Assembly (NCBI RefSeq): GCF_001435445.1
Contig: NZ_AZDH01000018.1
Span: forward strand, 62,001-126,000
From: Companilactobacillus kimchii DSM 13961 = JCM 10707
GTDB taxonomy: Bacteria; Bacillota; Bacilli; Lactobacillales; Lactobacillaceae
DNA: 64,000 nt
Reading direction: 5' to 3'
Part shown: positions 8,730 through 17,394 of the stretch, in pieces
Position numbering within the stretch: position 1 is the first letter of the stretch
Layout of the letters: every line of letters starts with the position of its first letter
The notes under the pieces: model-generated
Seen by the model: only the letters and a program-made list of their open reading frames with translations
Database searches by the model: none
What the model was told of the DNA's origin: nothing
Position numbers and translations under genes: made by a program

Positions 8730-9491
8730 ATGGATTCTTCACTAGTAGACGACTATTTGAATTGGTTAAAGGGACAATATTCTATTGAACAGTTAAATGG
8801 TAGTCAGGAAATAGTTACGCCGTTTACCAATTCGATAGGAGATAATATAACCATTTATGTTTCTTCAAACTCCGATGGAAAAATAACTTTGACGGATGAT
8901 TTTGATACGATTGGCGATTTGGAAATGATGGGAATAAATTTTGATACGATTGTTAGAAAGAAGTATTTAAATAGCATATTAAATACTTATAGTGTGCAAT
9001 GTGTTAATAAAGAACTTTTTGTTATAGGGGATAAAATAGAATTTCCTGAAATGAAACAACGTTTAATTCAAGCAATAATTCGGATTGATGATTTGTTGAT
9101 GACCCGTAAAGAGAGTTATACAAATTTTTTTAAATCAGATGTCTATCAATTCTTTGAAAAAAATGATTTTGGTGGATTGAAAACCTATAGGCCTTATGGT
9201 GAAAGTGGAAATAACTACGTAGTGGATTATACTATTCCACTAAAAGGTAATCGTCCGTTTAGATTTATCAATTTTACTAATACTTCCTCATTTTCTACAA
9301 TAGCCATGGCCGGTGCCATGTATGGAGATATTGCCACTGGCTCGGAGTATAATTTAAACAATTCAGAATTTGTTATTATATACAATTCTCAAGTATCACG
9401 TCCTAGTCATAAAAGCATTAATATAGCTCAACGATATGATTTAAAATTAATTTCGTGGGAAGATAAGTCCCAAATAATGGCGCTTAAATAG
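8730..9491 (+). CDS. DUF1828/DUF1829-like protein
   Basis: This 253-residue soluble protein has the layout of DUF1828 (about residues 1-100, with DNITIYVSSNSDGKITLTDD and GDLEMMGI) followed by a DUF1829-like C-terminal half (FRFINFTNTSS, FVIIYNS). These families are of unknown function and are scattered on mobile and phage-associated DNA; assignment is by pattern and not certain. An AAGGAGGGG site precedes the ATG. It forms a two-gene unit with the small protein upstream, closed by its own terminator and wedged between sdaAA and pepD2. A defence or toxin-antitoxin-like role is only an inference from this layout. Confidence 0.65.
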   Translation: MDSSLVDDYLNWLKGQYSIEQLNGSQEIVTPFTNSIGDNITIYVSSNSDGKITLTDDFDTIGDLEMMGINFDTIVRKKYLNSILNTYSVQCVNKELFVIGDKIEFPEMKQRLIQAIIRIDDLLMTRKESYTNFFKSDVYQFFEKNDFGGLKTYRPYGESGNNYVVDYTIPLKGNRPFRFINFTNTSSFSTIAMAGAMYGDIATGSEYNLNNSEFVIIYNSQVSRPSHKSINIAQRYDLKLISWEDKSQIMALK

Positions 9492-9498
9492 ATTTTTA

Positions 9499-9530
9499 AA
9501 GTTGAAAGAGCAAATCTTTCAGCTTTTTTA
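9499..9530 (+). terminator. Rho-independent terminator after DUF1828-like gene
   Basis: The 11-bp stem AAGTTGAAAGA/TCTTTCAGCTT (one G-T pair) with a five-base loop is followed by T residues. Confidence 0.88.
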
Positions 9531-9587
9531 GTTATTCAGAAGTAAACTATTATATAAGAAAATTTTTTAATGGAAGGAAATTTATTA

Positions 9588-11009
9588 ATGAAAAGACATA
9601 CACATGCGGCTTGTACTTCAATTATGGTCGGCAAAAAAGCCTCGATTGATGGTTCTAATTATATAGCTCGTAATGAAGATAATTTTGTAGCTAATTGGCC
9701 TAAGAAATTTTATGTACAAAAGGCGGTTCAGAATCGCCATGAGACTTACGTTTCACCCTACAATAAGTTGACAGTTGAATTGCCAGAAACTGGATATCGT
9801 TATACGACTTCTCCAGATGCAAATCAGGATGAGGGCTATTACGAAGAAGATGGTATCAACGAAAAGAATGTGGGAATGAGCGCAACTGAAAGTGTCACTG
9901 CCAACGAAAAAGTTTTGGCCTATGATCCTTTGATTGAAAATGGAGTAGCTGAGGATTCCATGACTACTTTAGTTTTGCCTTACATTGATTCTGCACGTGA
10001 AGGTGTTCAATATTTGGGCAATTTGATTGCAAAGTATGGCTCTACCGAGAGTAATGGTGTTGAATTCTTTGATAAAGATGATATTTGGTATATGGAAATT
10101 GCTACAGGTCATCATTGGGTTGCTATTCGTATTCCTGATGATTCTTATGCCGTAGCCGCTAATCAAATTGGAATTGAAAAAATTGATTTTTCCGATCCAG
10201 AGAATTATATGTGGTCTGAAGGTATTCAAGAGTTTGTCGAAAAGAATAATTTGAATCCTGATTTTGACAGTTGGAATTTCAGACATATTTTTGGAACTGA
10301 TACTAAAAAGGATCGTCATTACAACACACCGCGTGTTTGGTATGGTCAAAAGATGTTGAATCCATCTATCGAACAAAATCCAGAATCATCTGATTTACCA
10401 TTCTTGAGAAAACCAGAGAAAAAAATTGCTGTTGAAGATATTCAAGCTATCTTGGCATCACATTATAATGAAACAAAATTTGATCCTTTGGGCAGTGGTA
10501 GTGAAGAGGACAAGAAACGTTATCGTGCCATTTGTTTATCAAGAACTATGAATTCACATGTTTTACAAATGCGTGATACCGATAATGGTAATCAGGCAAT
10601 TGAATGGAAGGGTTTAGGGATGCCTTGCTTCAGTGCTTATGTACCATTCTTTACTAATGCCAATGCAATCGATGAATCATACAGTTTTGTACCAGAAAAA
10701 ATGAACTTGGATAGTGCTTATTGGTTGTACACAGCCTTGGAGTTTGTTGTGGAAAGTCACTATCAAGAATTTGTTGAACCAAATTTGGATTATCAAAAAG
10801 AATTAGCTCAATGGGCGCGTCAAAAGATAGCAGAAGTAGATAAGGAATCTCAGAAACTTTCAGGAACAGCTTTAAACGACTATCTGACCGACCAGAATAA
10901 AGTCATTGCTAAACACTTTAATGAGGTTACTAGAGCCCATTTGGCCGATTTAGTTACACGAGGGACAGAGTTAAGTAAGTTAACATTTAAGATGGATCCA
11001 AATCTTTAG
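9588..11009 (+). CDS. pepD: Dipeptidase PepD, C69 family (copy 2)
   Basis: This 473-residue paralogue of the PepD at 4795-6222 has the same nucleophile region (AACTSIMVGKKASIDGSNY) and the same blocks NEKNVGMSATES and RHIFGTDT. The start ATG at 9588 has AAGGAA eight bases upstream; the in-frame ATG at 9570 overlaps that site. The last 50 or so coding bases (from ACAGAGTTAAGTAAGTTAAC to the stop) are almost identical to copy 1 although much of the rest has diverged at silent positions. The gene is followed by a shortened copy of repeat R1. It is likely to cleave dipeptides in the cytoplasm, possibly with different preferences from copy 1. Confidence 0.92.
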   Translation: MKRHTHAACTSIMVGKKASIDGSNYIARNEDNFVANWPKKFYVQKAVQNRHETYVSPYNKLTVELPETGYRYTTSPDANQDEGYYEEDGINEKNVGMSATESVTANEKVLAYDPLIENGVAEDSMTTLVLPYIDSAREGVQYLGNLIAKYGSTESNGVEFFDKDDIWYMEIATGHHWVAIRIPDDSYAVAANQIGIEKIDFSDPENYMWSEGIQEFVEKNNLNPDFDSWNFRHIFGTDTKKDRHYNTPRVWYGQKMLNPSIEQNPESSDLPFLRKPEKKIAVEDIQAILASHYNETKFDPLGSGSEEDKKRYRAICLSRTMNSHVLQMRDTDNGNQAIEWKGLGMPCFSAYVPFFTNANAIDESYSFVPEKMNLDSAYWLYTALEFVVESHYQEFVEPNLDYQKELAQWARQKIAEVDKESQKLSGTALNDYLTDQNKVIAKHFNEVTRAHLADLVTRGTELSKLTFKMDPNL

Positions 11010-11045
11010 AGAGCGGAACCGGAATGGGTTACCCTTGTGTAGCTC
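11010..11045 (+). repeat. Structured repeat R1, copy B (internally deleted, after pepD2)
   Basis: The copy keeps the outer GAGC (11011-11014)/GCTC (11042-11045) pair, the CCGGAATGGGTT block and CCCTTGTGTAGCTCGTTTC, but lacks the region from CAAGGGC to GTAGCAAA that holds the inner hairpin. It begins right after the stop codon, like copy A, and looks like a deletion derivative. Confidence 0.7.
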
Positions 11046-11077
11046 GTTTCTACAATAGAAATTGGCAATAACAACAA

Positions 11078-11130
11078 AACAGTCCAGTGCGATAAACCAT
11101 ATTAATGGTCAGCGTACTGGGCTGTTTTTG
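11078..11130. terminator. Bidirectional terminator between converging genes
   Basis: AACAG, CCAGT and CG on the left pair with CG, ACTGG and CTGTT on the right, with A-rich and T-rich flanks. It lies between pepD2 (+) and the GyrI-like gene (-). Confidence 0.75.
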
Positions 11131-11140
11131 AATGAAAATC

Positions 11141-11764
11141 TTATTTGACTTGATAACGTAAAATAGTTTTTCGTTTGTCAGGTGCTACACGTCGAGCATC
11201 TGACAAATAGATTTCACGGTGAATTTTAGATGCACGTTGCTTATTTTGTTCAGAAACGAACTGATCAATTTTTTCAAAACTAGCAGGTTCATCATCATAG
11301 CTACCTACATGTAAAATTTGAGCTATTTCTAATGCAGGATAGGTTTTGATTTCCAATTTATCTATCTCTGAAGGATTCTTCTTTTCTTTAACGTTTTGTA
11401 AAGCAACAGAAATCACGTCGTCCGGTACAAAATTGGGAATACGAATCATAATGTCATAACTGAATTCATTTTTGTCTAAGTGGTCTAATTGCTGTCCTTT
11501 AGCGGTTAAGGACCAAACACCTTCCAGTGGGAAAACTACGTAATCATCAAACTCTAAATTTTTATCGACAGCATATTTTCTATAGGCGGATTTGATTCCA
11601 TAAGCTACGGGATATAATGTCTGAATTTTCTTACTGAATTCAGAGCCGTTGGGATCACCTATACCGTGAAGAGAAGTGAACTTCTGACTTTGAATTGATA
11701 AAATTTGAGGATTTCTTTTGGTTGAATATAATTCTTTTTCTTGTTTGCGCCACTCGTATTTCAT
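11141..11764 (-). CDS. GyrI-like small-molecule-binding domain protein
   Basis: This 207-residue soluble protein resembles stand-alone GyrI-like (SHS2 fold) proteins: the opening KYEWRKQEKELYSTKRNP, the block LYPVAYGIKSAYRKYA and the ligand-pocket part EGVWSL fit this family. Such domains bind small or toxic molecules and often act beside transcription regulators, but no DNA-binding domain is present here. CGGAGG lies ten bases before the ATG. It is the last gene of a minus-strand run, 45 bases behind the PTS gene, and may be read from the same transcript. Its ligand is unknown. Confidence 0.7.
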   Translation of the reverse strand: MKYEWRKQEKELYSTKRNPQILSIQSQKFTSLHGIGDPNGSEFSKKIQTLYPVAYGIKSAYRKYAVDKNLEFDDYVVFPLEGVWSLTAKGQQLDHLDKNEFSYDIMIRIPNFVPDDVISVALQNVKEKKNPSEIDKLEIKTYPALEIAQILHVGSYDDEPASFEKIDQFVSEQNKQRASKIHREIYLSDARRVAPDKRKTILRYQVK

Positions 11765-11809
11765 GACAGGATAGCCTCCGGAGTACTGTTTAAACTGTAT
11801 TTTATACTT

Positions 11810-13753
11810 TTATCCTTGAGTAGCCAATGGTGCTTTTGAGGTTTCTGTTTGTTGCTGTAGGGCAATCAAAGCAGAACCGCTACTGATAGTTTCGTCTGGT
11901 TCGGATTCGATACGGAAGTAGTCTTTACTATTGGTAATAATGACCATGACAGTATCATCAAGACCGTTATCTTGAATAACCTTAGGATCGAAGGTACCTA
12001 GTAGATCACCTTTAGCGACTTCTTGATTCATTTTAACGGCAGTAGTGAAACCTTTACCGTTTAAGGAGACTGTATCAATACCAATGTGAACTAATATTTC
12101 AATACCATTGTCGGTTGTTAATCCATAAGCGTGACCAGTATCGGCTACAACATTTAATTTACCTGATTGAGGAGCGTAAATATTAACTTTTCCAGTTGTA
12201 CTTGGTTTGATGGCAATTCCTTCACCCATCATTTTGGATGAGAAAACAGGATCATTAACAGTCTTTAAATCAGCAGTTTGACCATCAATAGGTGCATAAA
12301 CGGTATTGTCTTGAATAGGATCTTTGTCTTTAGTATCGGCTACTAAGATTTCTTTTGGAATGGCAAACATGTTGGTAGCAACGAAGGCCACTACAACAGT
12401 CAATAGAGAAACGATTGTATAAATAATTAAGTCACGAGCATTGTAAATGTACATTAGATAAGAAGGTACAACAGCTAATCCATAAGAGTTGGCAGCTACT
12501 TTGAATATACTAAGAATGGCCGCACCAAAACCACTAGTAAGGACCGTGACAATCAATGGTCTGAAGTTGTATCTAATAAGAATACCAAAAAGCGTTGGTT
12601 CAGAAACACCGAATAGTTGTGATGAGAAAGCTCCAACAAAGGTTGCCTTAGCTTTTTTAGATTTGGTTCTCATAATCATAGCCAAAGCGACACCCACGTT
12701 GGCAAAACCGTACATAGCTTCCAAAACGATTAGTGGATTCAAATGAGTGGCGGCTAGAAGTGATGTTTCGATAGCAATCATCATTTGATGAATACCAACT
12801 AAAACCATTAGTGGATAAGCGGCACCAATTAAGAAACCACCAATACCGAATGGTAAATTGATGACACCTTCGACACCGGCAACCATAAGATTTTCAATCC
12901 AATGAACAATAGGTCCAACGCCAAGAATCATGATACCGAAAGTTAAAAGCATGGTTAAGAAGGGCGTGATAATCTGATCTAATACATTAGGAACATGTTT
13001 GTGGAAATAATTTTCCATTTTAGCACCAATGAAACCAGCAACTAAAGCCGTTAGAACAGATCCTTGACTACCGATAACGGGAATATGACCAAAAAGCATG
13101 ATAGCTTTAGCAGAACCACCAGCAACATCATAGGCATTAGGTAGACTAGGTGAAACAAGCATTAATCCAATAACGATACCAATGATGGGGGTTCCCTTGA
13201 AATATCTAAAAGTGGACCAAACAATTAAAGCTGGTAAAAATGAGAAAACAGTTCCGGTTAAAACTGATATTACAGTGTTGACATTAGTGGGAATATCAGA
13301 CGGAACAGCACCGAATAATTTTAGAACTTGTGCATTAGTGAAGGCACTTTGAAGACCTAAGAAAAGACCAGTTGCGGCAATAACTGGAATGATAGGGATG
13401 AAGATACCAGATAACATTGCCATGAATCTTTGCAATTTAGTTTTATTGGAATTATCGTCATTTTCCGTAGTATTGACGTCATCTTTTCCATAAATAGCAT
13501 TAACAGTACCTAATTTATCAATTGCAGCATAAACATCGTTAACTAGACCAGTACCGATAATAACTTGATATTGACCTGAGCCAAAGAAGACACCTTTGAC
13601 GAGATCGAGATTTTCAATTTTTTTATCATCAATTTGTTTACGATTTTTAACCACAAAGCGTAATCTTGTTTGGCAATGTGTCACGGACTCAATGTTGTCA
13701 ACGCCGACGAGATTAACAATTTGTTGTGCTAGTTTACTATAATCTTTAGCCAT
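11810..13753 (-). CDS. PTS EIIBCA, alpha-glucoside type (sucrose/trehalose/isomaltose class)
   Basis: A 647-residue three-domain sugar permease. The EIIB domain (residues 1-90) has the phospho-Cys in SVTHCQTRLRF. EIIC (about 105-470) has roughly ten membrane segments and the block GVSEPTLFGILIRYNFRP. EIIA (about 490-640) has the phospho-His in EILVHIGIDTVSLNG. It therefore needs only HPr for phosphate. Its start overlaps the end of the GH13 gene by eight bases and has GAGGTGA upstream. The GH13 partner argues for an alpha-glucoside substrate such as sucrose isomers, isomaltose or trehalose; the exact sugar cannot be read from the sequence. LacI-type operators lie upstream of the locus. Confidence 0.88.
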   Translation of the reverse strand: MAKDYSKLAQQIVNLVGVDNIESVTHCQTRLRFVVKNRKQIDDKKIENLDLVKGVFFGSGQYQVIIGTGLVNDVYAAIDKLGTVNAIYGKDDVNTTENDDNSNKTKLQRFMAMLSGIFIPIIPVIAATGLFLGLQSAFTNAQVLKLFGAVPSDIPTNVNTVISVLTGTVFSFLPALIVWSTFRYFKGTPIIGIVIGLMLVSPSLPNAYDVAGGSAKAIMLFGHIPVIGSQGSVLTALVAGFIGAKMENYFHKHVPNVLDQIITPFLTMLLTFGIMILGVGPIVHWIENLMVAGVEGVINLPFGIGGFLIGAAYPLMVLVGIHQMMIAIETSLLAATHLNPLIVLEAMYGFANVGVALAMIMRTKSKKAKATFVGAFSSQLFGVSEPTLFGILIRYNFRPLIVTVLTSGFGAAILSIFKVAANSYGLAVVPSYLMYIYNARDLIIYTIVSLLTVVVAFVATNMFAIPKEILVADTKDKDPIQDNTVYAPIDGQTADLKTVNDPVFSSKMMGEGIAIKPSTTGKVNIYAPQSGKLNVVADTGHAYGLTTDNGIEILVHIGIDTVSLNGKGFTTAVKMNQEVAKGDLLGTFDPKVIQDNGLDDTVMVIITNSKDYFRIESEPDETISSGSALIALQQQTETSKAPLATQG

Positions 13754-15422
13754 GGTTTTTCACCTCAATGAGAATTGCTTGATAAGGAAGCAATTCCTCT
13801 GATTTTGAATCTGAATAATTGTTTAAGAGAACTTTACCTTGGGGAAGCTGAATTTGCGTAACTTGAGAACTAAGATTGACGAATACTTGTGCATGTTGAC
13901 CACGTTGATAGGCAATAACAGTTGAAGTGGAGTTCTTGATTGGAAGGAAGTCACCATTCAATAGGTCATCTTTAAGTGATGAGGTCTGTCTGATTTTGAT
14001 CATTTCACGATAAAAATTTAAAATTGAATCTTCATCTTTATCTTCAGTTTGCCAATTTATTTGTGGATCATGTTTGCTTAAACCAATCCAAGTTTTGTGA
14101 CTGGTATTGAAGCCATCATTGATTTCATTACTCCAAGGATATGGCAGACGGGCATTGTCACGAGAACGATCATTGACAAATTTGAGTGCTTCCTTGGTAC
14201 TGAAGCCTTCCTCAATGGCCCGATAATAGTTATCAGGACTAGAGATGTCGTTGAATTGTTCAATGGAAGTTCTTCGTGCATTTTGAACGCCTAATTCTTG
14301 TCCTTGGTAGATGAAAGGACAACCTCTGAGAAAGAAGAAAAGCATTGCTAGAGCTTTGGCACCAATCTTATTACGATAGTTGGGATCCTTAATATATTTA
14401 CTGATACTACGCGGTTGGTCATGGTTCTCTAAGAAATTAGCACCCCAGCCGTACTTTTGAATGGCTAACTGACTCTTAATAATTGCGTTATTTAATTCCT
14501 GAGTAGTCCAGTTAGTTTGGTGATACCACTCTGAGCCGGAACGGACATCAATGTCAGCATAATGAAAATCAAAGATCATTGAAAAATAACCTTTTTTACC
14601 AATAAACTTATCTAATTGATTATATTGAACACCACTAGCTTCACCAATTGTTACGGCATTAGCTGGCTTAAAGGTATGTTGATTCAACTCATTTAGAAAA
14701 ACATCAATACCGGGACGGTTTTCGGCCTTACGCTTAACTTTACCTAGTCCATCATTACCATCGGGTGTAATTGAAGCAAAATCTTGATCCTTTTTGATGA
14801 AGGTGATGGCATCAATTCTAAAACCGGCGATGCCTTTTTTTAGCCACCAATTGATCATGTCGTAAAGCGCAAAACGTAATTCTTTATTTTCCCAGTTTAA
14901 GTCAGGCTGTTGTTTTGAAAAAACGTGATGGTAGTAAAGATTAGTTTCACCAGGAACCAATGTCCAAGAGGAACCTTTTCCAAAATTGGAACGCCAGTTA
15001 TTAGGTGGTAAATTATTTTTACTTTCTTTGAAAATATAAAACTTACGGTAGGGACTATCAGGATTCTTAATGGCATTCTGAAACCAATAATGTTGGTCAG
15101 AAGTATGGTTGAGCACTAAATCCATAATGATTTTGATGTTCAAATCTTTAGCTTTTTGAATTAGTTCATCTAAATCCTTCATAGTTCCAAACATTGGATT
15201 GACGGCTCTGTAATCTGAAATATCATAACCATTATCGACCATCGGTGACTGATAAACAGGCGATAACCAAATGGTTGTTATTCCCAGAGAGTGAATTTTG
15301 GGTAATTCTTGAATGATACCACGAATATCCCCGATGCCATCGTTATTTGAATCTTTGAATGAGGCAGGATAAATTTGGTAAAAAATTTCTTTCTTCCACC
15401 AATTATCATTTGTTGATAACAT
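13746..15422 (-). CDS. GH13 alpha-glucosidase
   Basis: This 558-residue cytoplasmic glycoside hydrolase has the oligo-1,6-glucosidase/trehalose-6-phosphate hydrolase architecture. The four GH13 regions are visible: DLVLNHTS, GFRIDAITF (nucleophile Asp near residue 204), TIGEASG (acid/base Glu near 259) and ENHDQPR (stabilising Asp near 332). The start is placed at the sixth codon of the longest frame because GGAGA lies nine bases before that ATG and overlaps the first one. It probably hydrolyses the sugar phosphate delivered by the adjoining EIIBCA. TIGEASG is unlike the GEMxG typical of oligo-1,6-glucosidases, so the substrate is left open. Confidence 0.88.
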   Translation of the reverse strand: MLSTNDNWWKKEIFYQIYPASFKDSNNDGIGDIRGIIQELPKIHSLGITTIWLSPVYQSPMVDNGYDISDYRAVNPMFGTMKDLDELIQKAKDLNIKIIMDLVLNHTSDQHYWFQNAIKNPDSPYRKFYIFKESKNNLPPNNWRSNFGKGSSWTLVPGETNLYYHHVFSKQQPDLNWENKELRFALYDMINWWLKKGIAGFRIDAITFIKKDQDFASITPDGNDGLGKVKRKAENRPGIDVFLNELNQHTFKPANAVTIGEASGVQYNQLDKFIGKKGYFSMIFDFHYADIDVRSGSEWYHQTNWTTQELNNAIIKSQLAIQKYGWGANFLENHDQPRSISKYIKDPNYRNKIGAKALAMLFFFLRGCPFIYQGQELGVQNARRTSIEQFNDISSPDNYYRAIEEGFSTKEALKFVNDRSRDNARLPYPWSNEINDGFNTSHKTWIGLSKHDPQINWQTEDKDEDSILNFYREMIKIRQTSSLKDDLLNGDFLPIKNSTSTVIAYQRGQHAQVFVNLSSQVTQIQLPQGKVLLNNYSDSKSEELLPYQAILIEVKNHG

Positions 15423-15443
15423 AAATAATTTCTCCATTTTTTA

Positions 15444-15459
15444 GTGGAATCGATTCCAC
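15444..15459. promoter_or_regulatory. LacI-type operator 1, upstream of the GH13/PTS genes
   Basis: The perfect palindrome GTGGAATCGATTCCAC lies 22 bases upstream of the GH13 start. The same 12-base core GGAATCGATTCC recurs upstream of the lacI gene. It is probably bound by the LacI-family regulator encoded at 15479-16486. Confidence 0.85.
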
Positions 15460-15478
15460 ATTAGTTATAAAAAAATGC

Positions 15479-16486
15479 CTAGGCACTTTTCCGAATTATC
15501 AATTTCAATTTTAAATCTTCATTAGTAATATTTTCAGGAACATCTTGACCAGTTAAACTTCTCAAGAGAATATTAACGGCTTTATTAGCCATGGCGCTGA
15601 TTGGCTGTCTAATAGTTGTTAGGGGAACGGCCGCGAAACGAGCAAACGGTTGATCATCATAACCCATAACTGCAATATCTTTTGGGACCGAGATATTATT
15701 TTTTTGTAGTTCATCAATTAAACCGATTGCAACTTCATCTGAATTAGTAAAGATGGCATCTGGTAAAGTATTTTTAGAATTCTTAATGAGATTACGTGCG
15801 ATTTCTTGTCCATCGGCAGCAGTATGCTTTTGAGAAAAAATCCAATCGGGATTGATAGAGAGTTGATGTTGCTTAGCAAAGTCTTGAAAAGCTTTAGTTC
15901 GAGAATATCCATGGCTCTTAACGTCATAGTTACCACCAGTGATGTAAACAAAATGGTGATTTCCTTGATTGAAGAGGTAGTTCAGAGCATCAAATGTTGC
16001 CTGATAATGGTTAAGGGTAACAGATTGAATATCCTGGTATTTATTTTCTTCATTTAATAAAATCACTTTCTGTGGATAGGCCTGTGCAAAAGAACGAACC
16101 AGCTCATGATTTTCCACAGAGGCAAGGATGACACCATCAACTTGATGGTTTTTTAATTGATCCAAAAAACGTTGTTCGGCAGCTGAATCGTCATGTGTTT
16201 GTGAGACCAAAACTTGATAACCGTACAGATTGAGTTTTCTTTCAATCGCATCAAATAGTTCAGCAAAGAAAGGATTAGCCAATCTTGAAACAAGTACACC
16301 AATATTTTTGGTTGATTGAGAACGTAATTGAGTAGCGATAGCACTGGGCGTGTAATCTAGTTCGTCAATTGCGGCCTGAATTTTTTTACGTTTATCTTCA
16401 GAAACATAAGGGTGATCGTTGAGGTAACGAGAAACTGTTCCTACACCGACACCAGCTTTTTTTGCGATTTCTTTAATAGTTGCCAT
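15479..16486 (-). CDS. LacI family transcriptional regulator
   Basis: This 335-residue regulator starts with the classic LacI helix-turn-helix ATIKEIAKKAGVGVGTVSRY, then the hinge region and a periplasmic-binding-protein-like effector domain (KNIGVLVSRLANPFFAEL..., with IFTNSDEVAIGLIDEL and DIAVMGYDDQPFARF). AAGGAT lies nine bases before the ATG. Palindromic operators with identical 12-base cores lie upstream of this gene and between it and the GH13 gene, so it probably represses both transcription units until the alpha-glucoside inducer is present. The gene order regulator, hydrolase, transporter is all on the minus strand. Confidence 0.92.
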   Translation of the reverse strand: MATIKEIAKKAGVGVGTVSRYLNDHPYVSEDKRKKIQAAIDELDYTPSAIATQLRSQSTKNIGVLVSRLANPFFAELFDAIERKLNLYGYQVLVSQTHDDSAAEQRFLDQLKNHQVDGVILASVENHELVRSFAQAYPQKVILLNEENKYQDIQSVTLNHYQATFDALNYLFNQGNHHFVYITGGNYDVKSHGYSRTKAFQDFAKQHQLSINPDWIFSQKHTAADGQEIARNLIKNSKNTLPDAIFTNSDEVAIGLIDELQKNNISVPKDIAVMGYDDQPFARFAAVPLTTIRQPISAMANKAVNILLRSLTGQDVPENITNEDLKLKLIIRKSA

Positions 16487-16506
16487 TTATATCTATCCTT
16501 CGTTTA

Positions 16507-16522
16507 ATGGAATCGATTCCAT
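16507..16522. promoter_or_regulatory. LacI-type operator 2, upstream of the lacI gene
   Basis: The perfect palindrome ATGGAATCGATTCCAT lies 20 bases upstream of the regulator start. It has the same core as operator 1 and suggests autoregulation. Confidence 0.85.
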
Positions 16523-16549
16523 GTATTAATTTAACAGAAAAAATTAAAA

Positions 16550-16565
16550 TGTCAAGCGCTTTCAA
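16550..16565. promoter_or_regulatory. cre-like site (CcpA) upstream of the alpha-glucoside locus
   Basis: On the minus strand this reads TTGAAAGCGCTTGACA, close to the catabolite-responsive element consensus around AAAGCGCTT. A weaker relative, TGAGAAAGCGTTTTAA on the minus strand, lies at 16615-16630. Catabolite repression of the sugar locus is an inference. Confidence 0.55.
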
Positions 16566-16744
16566 TTATGAGAATAATCATGAAATTTTTGTATAACTTA
16601 TTAATATAACACAATTAAAACGCTTTCTCACTATTTTTTTGCTACATCATGAGCTTTTTTTACCCAAAGTGACAATTTCAGGCCTATAATAGAAGTTGGG
16701 ATGTTTTCGTTTGAGAATCAAGATCAATGAAAGGTAGCGAAGGT

Positions 16745-17278
16745 ATGCAGGTATATAAAAATTCCGCAGAACTAATAGACCAAATTAAAGAGAGTTATCA
16801 TAAGTTCATTGATGAATATGAGGGTATAACAGATGATGTTGCCGATGAAAGAATTGAGCAAGTGGACAAGACTCCACGTGAAATGCTCTCATATCAAGTC
16901 GGATGGATTAATATGATTTTGTCATGGGAAAAAACTGAAGCTGGTGGGGAAAAGATCACTACTCCAACTCCTGGATACAAGTGGGATCAAATGCGTGAGC
17001 TTTACCATGATTTTAATATCAAGTATGGTTCAGATGGCATAGCTAATGAGAAAGAAGAATTAAGCAGCACTGTAGATGAACTTATTTCATGGGTCGATAA
17101 GATGTCACATGATGAATTGTTCAAACCAGGCGAACGCAAGTGGGCTACGACTAAAGCAATGTGGCCTGTTGCTAAGTGGATCAGAATCAATGCTGTTTCG
17201 CCATTCAATAATTACAGTCGCCAAGTTAGAAAATGGAAGAACTTTAATTTAAGAGATAAGAGTACTGTTAATTCATAA
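16745..17278 (+). CDS. ClbS/DfsB family four-helix protein
   Basis: The protein has 177 residues. The start MQVYKNSAELIDQIKESYHK and the blocks TPREMLSYQVGWINMILSWE and WPVAKWIRINAVSPFNNYSR match the ClbS/DfsB (DinB-like four-helix) family, typified by the colibactin self-protection protein ClbS; most members have no known role. The longest frame starts at 16727, but the ATG at 16745 follows AAAGG at better spacing and gives the family-typical N-terminus. It is a single gene closed by a strong terminator. No colibactin-like genes are nearby. Confidence 0.82.
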   Translation: MQVYKNSAELIDQIKESYHKFIDEYEGITDDVADERIEQVDKTPREMLSYQVGWINMILSWEKTEAGGEKITTPTPGYKWDQMRELYHDFNIKYGSDGIANEKEELSSTVDELISWVDKMSHDELFKPGERKWATTKAMWPVAKWIRINAVSPFNNYSRQVRKWKNFNLRDKSTVNS

Positions 17279-17281
17279 TTA

Positions 17282-17332
17282 GAAAAAGTCCATATTGACT
17301 AGTTTTTGTATAGTTGATATGGACTTTTTTTG
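17282..17332. terminator. Terminator between converging genes
   Basis: AAAAAGTCCATAT pairs with ATATGGACTTTTT across a 21-base loop, with A and T runs on both sides, so it can act in both directions. Confidence 0.88.
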
Positions 17333-17394
17333 CTAAGTATTTCGTTCTCAATAGCAAGTAAAGATAATAAAAAAGCCATCCACTTGAATGACTT

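Noticed and set aside
16727-16744. Longer N-terminus of the ClbS-like protein
   Set aside because: The first ATG overlaps the only AAAGG site, and the extra six residues are not typical for the family.
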